A DNA stretch of 10,813 nt from contig DDES01000070.1 in NCBI GenBank assembly GCA_002336765.1, positions 781-11,593 of the forward strand, written 5' to 3'. Shown piece after piece: positions 7,144 to 10,813 of the stretch. This DNA is from Novosphingobium sp. UBA1948 (lineage in GTDB: Bacteria; Pseudomonadota; Alphaproteobacteria; Sphingomonadales; Sphingomonadaceae). A program made the position numbers and the translations under genes. Numbering within the stretch: the stretch's first letter is position 1; every line of letters starts with the position of its first letter. The notes below the pieces were generated by a model, which saw only the letters and a list, made by a program, of their open reading frames with translations, searched no databases and had not been told where the DNA came from.

Positions 7144-7178
7144 TTGATACTGGTCATTTTTCTAACAGGCTTTATATC
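7144..7178 (+). promoter_or_regulatory. Candidate hemA promoter region with an imperfect Fnr-like dyad
   Basis: The 129-base murI-hemA gap is AT-richer than its surroundings. TTGAT-ACTG-GTCAT at 7144-7157 matches the Fnr/FixK consensus TTGAT-N4-ATCAA at eight of ten positions, the right half being degraded. TATATC at 7173-7178 could be a -10 element, but no good -35 lies 16-18 bases upstream of it. In some Alphaproteobacteria (Rhodobacter) Fnr-type regulators control hem genes, which makes the site worth noting. Whether it functions here is inference. Confidence 0.3.
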
Positions 7179-7216
7179 CTAGCGCCACGGCGGGCCGCAG
7201 CCAGAAGCGGTCGCTC

Positions 7217-7221
7217 AGGGA
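7217..7221 (+). promoter_or_regulatory. Shine-Dalgarno AGGGA of hemA
   Basis: AGGGA lies nine bases before the GTG at 7231 and supports this non-ATG start. It sits in the loop of a possible CGCT (7212-7215)/AGCG (7224-7227) hairpin. Confidence 0.45.
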
Positions 7222-7230
7222 CCAGCGCCA

Positions 7231-8445
7231 GTGAACTACAACCAGATTTTCGACGCCGCGATCGACCGTTTGCACTCCGAAGGTCGCTATCGCGTCTTCA
7301 TCGACATTCTGCGTAACAAGGGAGCCTATCCCAACGCACGGTGCTTTGCTGGCCACAATGGCCCCAAGCCGATCACCGTATGGTGTTCGAACGACTATCT
7401 GGCGATGGGGCAGCACCCCAAGGTGATCGCTGCGATGGAAGAGGCGCTGCACGATGTCGGCGCGGGCAGCGGCGGCACCCGCAACATCGGTGGCAACACC
7501 CATTATCATATCGAACTCGAGCAGGAACTTGCCGATCTGCACGGCAAGGAAGGTGCGCTGCTGTTCACCAGCGGCTATGTCTCGAACGACGCCACGCTCT
7601 CCACGCTGGCCAAGATCCTGCCCGGCTGCGTAATCTTTTCCGATGAGCTGAACCATGCCAGCATGATCGCCGGCATCCGCAATTCGGGCGCCGAAAAGAA
7701 GATCTTCCGCCACAATGATGTCGAACATCTTGAGGAACTGCTCAAGGAAACCGACCCCAATGTGCCCAAGCTGATCGCCTTCGAGTCGGTCTATTCGATG
7801 GATGCGGATATTTCGCCGATCCACGAAATCTGCGATCTGGCCGAGAAGTATAACGCGCTGACCTATATCGACGAAGTGCACGCCGTGGGCATGTATGGCC
7901 CGCGCGGCGGCGGCATCACCGATCGCGACAATGCCGCGCATCGCATCGACATTATCGAGGGCACGCTGGGCAAGGCTTTCGGCGTGATGGGCGGCTATAT
8001 CGCGGCCGACCAGCGCGTTATCGACTGCATCCGTTCCTATGCGCCCGGCTTTATCTTCACCACCTCGCTCTCGCCGGTTCTGGTGGCGGGTGTGTTGGCC
8101 GCGGTGAAGCATTTGAAGGCATCGAGCGTCGAGCGCGAGGCGCAACAGGCCGCCGCCGCCATGCTCAAGGCCAAGTTCCGCGAGGCTGGCCTGCCGGTGA
8201 TGGCATCCACCACGCATATCGTGCCGCTGATGGTGGGCGATCCGGTGAAGGCCAAGAAGATCAGTGACGTGCTGCTCGCCGAATATGGCGTCTATGTGCA
8301 GCCGATCAACTTTCCCACCGTGCCGCGCGGCAAGGAACGCCTGCGCTTCACCCCCGGCCCCCAGCATACCGAGGCGATGATGAACGATCTCACCGCCGCG
8401 CTGGTGGAAATCTGGGAAAGGCTGGAGTTGAAACGCGCGGCCTGA
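7231..8445 (+). CDS. hemA: 5-aminolevulinate synthase (ALAS)
   Basis: ALAS condenses glycine with succinyl-CoA to 5-aminolevulinate, the first step of heme synthesis by the C4 route used in Alphaproteobacteria. The 404-residue PLP enzyme (alpha-oxoamine synthase family) starts MNYNQIFDAAIDRLHSEGRY, as alphaproteobacterial ALAS does. It carries WCSNDYLAMGQHP (51-63), GSGGTRNIGGNTHYH (79-93), SDELNHASMI (137-146), FESVYSMDAD (184-193), YIDEVHAVGMYGPRG (212-226) and the cofactor-binding lysine Lys248 in GTLGKAFG. FTTSLSP and FTPGPQHT follow in the C-terminal half. The start is GTG at 7231, with AGGGA nine bases upstream; no in-frame ATG gives the conserved N-terminus. Related enzymes (KBL, BioF) share the fold, but the N-terminus and the active-site segments favour ALAS. 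Confidence 0.97.
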   Translation: MNYNQIFDAAIDRLHSEGRYRVFIDILRNKGAYPNARCFAGHNGPKPITVWCSNDYLAMGQHPKVIAAMEEALHDVGAGSGGTRNIGGNTHYHIELEQELADLHGKEGALLFTSGYVSNDATLSTLAKILPGCVIFSDELNHASMIAGIRNSGAEKKIFRHNDVEHLEELLKETDPNVPKLIAFESVYSMDADISPIHEICDLAEKYNALTYIDEVHAVGMYGPRGGGITDRDNAAHRIDIIEGTLGKAFGVMGGYIAADQRVIDCIRSYAPGFIFTTSLSPVLVAGVLAAVKHLKASSVEREAQQAAAAMLKAKFREAGLPVMASTTHIVPLMVGDPVKAKKISDVLLAEYGVYVQPINFPTVPRGKERLRFTPGPQHTEAMMNDLTAALVEIWERLELKRAA

Positions 8446-8459
8446 TCCGGTGGCTTAAC

Positions 8460-8481
8460 CGCCCCGTCCCGAAACGGGGCG
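8460..8481 (+). terminator. Hairpin downstream of hemA, possible terminator
   Basis: CGCCCCGT (8460-8467) and ACGGGGCG (8474-8481) form a perfect 8-bp GC-rich stem with a six-base loop, starting 14 bases after the hemA stop. No T run follows, so it may terminate weakly or instead protect the 3' end of the transcript. Confidence 0.5.
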
Positions 8482-8501
8482 CAACAGCTTAACCGCGTGT
8501 T

Positions 8502-8533
8502 TTGCAGCGCAGCACAAGGTGTTATACCTATAT
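8502..8533 (+). promoter_or_regulatory. AT-rich candidate promoter of the small membrane protein gene
   Basis: TTGCAG at 8502-8507 resembles a -35 box. The AT island TTATACCTATATAG (8522-8535) offers several -10-like hexamers, but none has ideal spacing (14 bases to TTATAC, 20 to CTATAT). The island stands out in otherwise GC-rich DNA just after the hemA hairpin. Confidence 0.25.
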
Positions 8534-8593
8534 AGCCTCGAGGGGTCCGAGTCTCCGGTCGCGCTCTTCATAATGTTGGCTTTTAGGGATACC

Positions 8594-8815
8594 ATGCTGC
8601 ATTTCGAGAATGTTCCGCTGTGGGTCTGGCCGTTGCTGGCGGTGATCGGCCTGTTGTTCATCGGCATTTGGCTGGTCGATCATCTGCGCCTGCGCCGTAT
8701 GGACCGCGAGATGCGCAACTATCGTGCCCGAGCAAAGGGCGACGAGATGGCTTGGAAATTGCGCTGGAAACCGCGCCCGCGCCGCCTGACCTATCGCGGC
8801 GATCCCGAATCGTGA
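8594..8815 (+). CDS. Small single-pass membrane protein of unknown function
   Basis: With the ATG at 8594 the product has 73 residues: a short N-terminus (MLHFENVPL), one hydrophobic segment at about 9-27 (WVWPLLAVIGLLFIGIWLV), then a strongly basic tail (RLRRMDREMRNYRARAKG and KLRWKPRPRRL) that is probably cytoplasmic by the positive-inside rule. AGGGA at 8585-8589, four bases before this ATG, decides the start. Earlier in-frame starts at 8573 (ATG) and 8519 (GTG) lack a ribosome-binding site and would add 7 or 25 residues. No family was recognised. It lies 148 bases after hemA and its TGA directly abuts the stop codon of the convergent deacylase gene. Codon use fits the neighbours and the hydrophobic/basic layout is protein-like, so it is probably a real gene. 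Confidence 0.65.
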   Translation: MLHFENVPLWVWPLLAVIGLLFIGIWLVDHLRLRRMDREMRNYRARAKGDEMAWKLRWKPRPRRLTYRGDPES

Positions 8816-9295
8816 TCAGGCCTGCGCCGTGATGTCCGCCAGCTTTGCCCCCAACACGCGCAGCACATCCCCGGGTGACACCAGCACCTGAAGCCCGCGC
8901 TGGCCGCCGTTGAGATAGATCGCCTGCCATGCCGAAGCGCTGGCATCCAGCACCACCGCCACACGGCGCGTCTGGCCAAAGGGGCTGATCCCGCCCACCT
9001 TGTAGCCCGCCACGCGCTCGGCATCGGCAGGCTTCATCATGGTCGCGCTCTTGGCGCCCAAGGCGGCGGCGGCCTTTTTCATCGACACTTCATGGTCGCT
9101 GGGCGCGATGACGCAAGCCGGCTTGCCGTCGGCCAGAACCATCAGGGTTTTGAACACACAGGCTGGCTCAACGCCCAAGGCGGCGGCGGCGGCCAGACCG
9201 ATGCTGTCCGCCTCGGCGTCATAATCGTAGCGATGCAGCGTGAACACCGCCTTGGCCTGTTCGAGCATACGGGTCGCGCGGGTGACCAAGGCCAT
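8816..9295 (-). CDS. ybaK: YbaK/EbsC-family aminoacyl-tRNA deacylase (Cys-tRNA(Pro) deacylase type)
   Basis: YbaK-type proteins hydrolyse mischarged tRNA, classically Cys-tRNA(Pro), in trans with prolyl-tRNA synthetase. The 159-residue product is full length for a stand-alone YbaK domain. VFKTL at 47-51 contains the conserved catalytic-site lysine (Lys49 here), VIAPSDHEVSMKK (62-74) matches the next conserved block, and GYKVGGISPFG (97-107) is the family's signature glycine loop. The ATG at 9295 is chosen because AGGAG at 9303-9307 lies seven bases upstream; an upstream in-frame start at 9346 would add 17 residues of no family character. The tRNA specificity (YbaK, ProX or another INS-family branch) cannot be fixed from the sequence alone. 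It is divergent from the beta-helix gene. Confidence 0.92.
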   Translation of the reverse strand: MALVTRATRMLEQAKAVFTLHRYDYDAEADSIGLAAAAALGVEPACVFKTLMVLADGKPACVIAPSDHEVSMKKAAAALGAKSATMMKPADAERVAGYKVGGISPFGQTRRVAVVLDASASAWQAIYLNGGQRGLQVLVSPGDVLRVLGAKLADITAQA

Positions 9296-9410
9296 AGAAA
9301 ATCTCCTGAACGACCGTGAACAGCACAAAAGTACCAACCCGCGCAAGCCCCGTGAAAGAGCCGATTAGGTTCCGATTCCATTTTGACTTTTGGCCGGGCC
9401 ACGCCCAGAA

Positions 9411-9426
9411 AACGATTGCCATCGTT
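9411..9426. repeat. Perfect 6-4-6 inverted repeat upstream of the beta-helix gene
   Basis: AACGAT (9411-9416) and ATCGTT (9421-9426) are exact reverse complements around TGCC, centred 31 bases before the beta-helix ATG. It lies in the 154-base divergent gap with ybaK, downstream of a TTGACT (9383-9388) that could serve as a -35 box. The size and symmetry suit a dimeric repressor operator; a 5'-leader hairpin is the alternative. Confidence 0.4.
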
Positions 9427-9449
9427 GATCCCTTGCCCCGGAGCAAACC

Positions 9450-10256
9450 ATGTTTTTCGCCCGATATGCCTCCCGACACAGTTGCATGATGCTGGCCATG
9501 GCTTGCCTCGGCCTGACCGGCAGCAACGGCGCACAGGCTGCCACCAACTATGCCTATGTATCCAGCGCGGGCAACGATAATGGCAACACCAGTTGCACCC
9601 GCGCGGTGCCGTGCCTCACCATCAATGCGGCGCTGAACAACCTAAACGAGGGCGGCGAGGTCATCATCATCGGCGATGGCTATCAGGACGCATCGGTCAC
9701 AGTCGCCAAATCCGCCACCATCCGCGCCGAAATATCCGCGCTGATCACCAGCGGCATCAATGTGAACGCCGGCGTGTCGGGCCGCGTTACTTTCAAAAAC
9801 CTGCGCATCCGCAATTCAACGGCGTCCTACACCGCCGTTGTGCCCGCCCTGTTGCTGCAAACCGCTGCCGATGTGCTGGTGATCGACTGCGAGGTGAGCG
9901 ATACCGCCTTTAGCAGCCGCTTCATCAGCAACGAAAACGGAGCCATCCACATCTCCCCCACTTCGGGATCCATGCGGGTCACCCTTGAAAGGGTTTCGCT
10001 CTTTAACAACATCATCGGGGTGGCCGTGGAAGGTCCGGCCTCATCGGCCCATCTCAAAGTGTTCCATTCGCTGTTTCTGGGCAATCGAACGGCCGCGATC
10101 CGCGTAACCGGCGCCGGAAACGACGCCATGATCGCCAGCTCGCAACTGCTAGGCAGCGCCAAGGCCATTGATCTGCAAAATGGCGGAACGGCCCGATCCT
10201 ATGGTGACAACGTCATCACCAATGGCGATGCGCCTATACCCACCGCGCTGAACTAG
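9450..10256 (+). CDS. Exported right-handed beta-helix repeat protein of unknown function
   Basis: The 268-residue protein begins with a signal peptide (Arg5 and Arg9 in the n-region, hydrophobic MMLAMACLGL at 13-22, likely cleavage after AQA at 28-30). The mature part starts NYAYVSSAGNDNGNTSCTRA. Cys49 and Cys55 in CTRAVPC could form a disulfide, a pattern known from alphaproteobacterial beta-helix proteins. From about 70 on, short beta strands with regularly spaced Val/Ile/Leu and Asn/Gly turns repeat (GGEVIIIGDGY, SATIRAE, GRVTFKNLRIRNS, ADVLVIDCEV, MRVTLERVSLFNN, HLKVFHSLFLGN, DAMIASSQLLG). This fits a small parallel beta-helix, as in pectate-lyase-like folds. No catalytic acid cluster is evident, so binding or structure is as likely as enzymatic action. 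The start is supported by GGAG at 9440-9443. Its stop overlaps that of the convergent chemoreceptor gene. Confidence 0.85.
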   Translation: MFFARYASRHSCMMLAMACLGLTGSNGAQAATNYAYVSSAGNDNGNTSCTRAVPCLTINAALNNLNEGGEVIIIGDGYQDASVTVAKSATIRAEISALITSGINVNAGVSGRVTFKNLRIRNSTASYTAVVPALLLQTAADVLVIDCEVSDTAFSSRFISNENGAIHISPTSGSMRVTLERVSLFNNIIGVAVEGPASSAHLKVFHSLFLGNRTAAIRVTGAGNDAMIASSQLLGSAKAIDLQNGGTARSYGDNVITNGDAPIPTALN

Positions 10257-10813
10257 AAATCGTCCCAGTCCTCGCCATCGGATTTGAGCGCCAGATTGCC
10301 GACCGCCACCGGTGCGCGCGCGGCGCGGGTAGGCATGGCGTCCGCCGATGATTTGCGACGCAAGGTGTCGGCGTTGTAGGCAGCATCGGGCCGTGTATTG
10401 CGGCTGCGCGTGCGGAACGAGGACACCAGTTCGGTCAGACGCGTCGCCTCGTCCGACAGGGTGCGGGTGGCGGCGTTGGACTGTTCGACCATCGCGGCAT
10501 TCTGCTGGGTCATGCGATCCATGTCGCCCACGGCGCTGTTGACCTGCTGGATATTGGCGGCCTGATGCTCGCTGTTGGTCGCGAAAGTCTCGATCAGGCT
10601 GGCGATTTCGCCGACATGATCGACGATCTCGTGCAGCTTGCCGCCGGTCTGCCCCACCAGATCGACACCCGCGGCCACCTGCGCCGAGGAATTGGTGATG
10701 AGTTGCTTGATGTCACGCGCCGCATCCGCACTACGCTGGGCCAGCGCGCGGACTTCATTGGCCACCACCGCAAAACCCTTGCCCGCATCGCCCGCCCGCG
10801 CGGCCTCGACCCC
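10253..10813 (-). CDS. Methyl-accepting chemotaxis protein, C-terminal part (runs off right edge)
   Basis: The 186 visible residues start just past the hairpin tip of the receptor signalling domain: GVEAARAGDAGKGFAVVANEVRALAQRSADAARDIKQLI is a close match to the highly conserved MCP block. The descending helix follows (VAAGVDLVGQTGGKLHEI), then a Gln/Glu-rich methylation-helix region (IETFATNSEHQAANIQQVNSAV, and QQNAAMVEQSNAATRTLSDEA). It ends in a flexible basic linker and an acidic C-terminus, EDWDDF. The last five residues DWDDF fit the x-W-x-x-F form of the CheR/CheB docking pentapeptide (NWETF in E. coli Tar). The sensor domain and membrane helices lie outside the window, so the ligand is unknown. 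The stop codon shares CTAG (10253-10256) with the convergent beta-helix gene. Confidence 0.95.
   Translation of the reverse strand, partial: GVEAARAGDAGKGFAVVANEVRALAQRSADAARDIKQLITNSSAQVAAGVDLVGQTGGKLHEIVDHVGEIASLIETFATNSEHQAANIQQVNSAVGDMDRMTQQNAAMVEQSNAATRTLSDEATRLTELVSSFRTRSRNTRPDAAYNADTLRRKSSADAMPTRAARAPVAVGNLALKSDGEDWDDF

Noticed and set aside
7098..7316. Short plus-strand frame bridging murI and hemA (72 codons)
   Set aside because: It overlaps the hemA start out of frame, has an Arg-rich translation and lacks a Shine-Dalgarno. The region is better explained as leader and promoter.
7162..8367. 401-codon minus-strand open frame opposite hemA
   Set aside because: It is the antisense shadow of a highly conserved ALAS gene. 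No ribosome-binding site or domain was seen.
8536..8543. 8-base palindrome CCTCGAGG in the small-gene leader
   Set aside because: It is too short and GC-rich to separate from chance, and no second copy was noticed nearby.

Overview
The window looks like a chromosomal, GC-rich stretch from an alphaproteobacterium, most likely a member of the Sphingomonadales (a Novosphingobium- or Sphingobium-like genome). This is inferred from three things: a 5-aminolevulinate synthase (the C4 heme route, typical of Alphaproteobacteria), a TonB-C-domain protein of the kind common in sphingomonads, and densely packed genes with strong G/C third-position bias. No mobile element, CRISPR array, tRNA or rRNA was found. 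No stretch longer than about 150 bases lacks a gene.

Layout, left to right. Positions 1-483 (minus) hold the N-terminal part of a secreted TonB-C-domain protein that runs off the left edge. Positions 588-4301 (plus) hold a tight four-gene run: a membrane acyltransferase-3 protein, argJ (arginine biosynthesis), a glutathione S-transferase and an inositol-monophosphatase-family phosphatase, with gaps of only 18, 5 and 10 bases. It meets head-on a minus-strand pair, plsY-dprA (phospholipid acylation and DNA uptake/recombination), whose coding regions overlap by four bases (GTGA). Divergent from plsY is murI (glutamate racemase, cell-wall D-glutamate). It is followed by hemA (5-aminolevulinate synthase, GTG start) behind a short AT-richer leader with a candidate promoter and an imperfect Fnr-like dyad.

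After hemA come a possible hairpin terminator and a small single-pass membrane protein gene. This abuts, stop to stop, a minus-strand YbaK-type aminoacyl-tRNA deacylase gene. Divergent from the deacylase is a gene for an exported right-handed beta-helix protein, preceded by a perfect 6-4-6 inverted repeat. Its stop codon shares a CTAG tetranucleotide with the stop codon of a convergent methyl-accepting chemotaxis protein gene, whose 3' part fills the right end.

Most of the content is core metabolism and envelope maintenance: arginine, heme, phospholipid and peptidoglycan precursors, and translation quality control. No previously undescribed multi-gene system is visible. The less explained items are the acyltransferase in front of argJ, the small membrane protein after hemA, the exported beta-helix protein with its upstream dyad, the TonB-C-domain protein at the left edge, and several short regulatory-looking structures.
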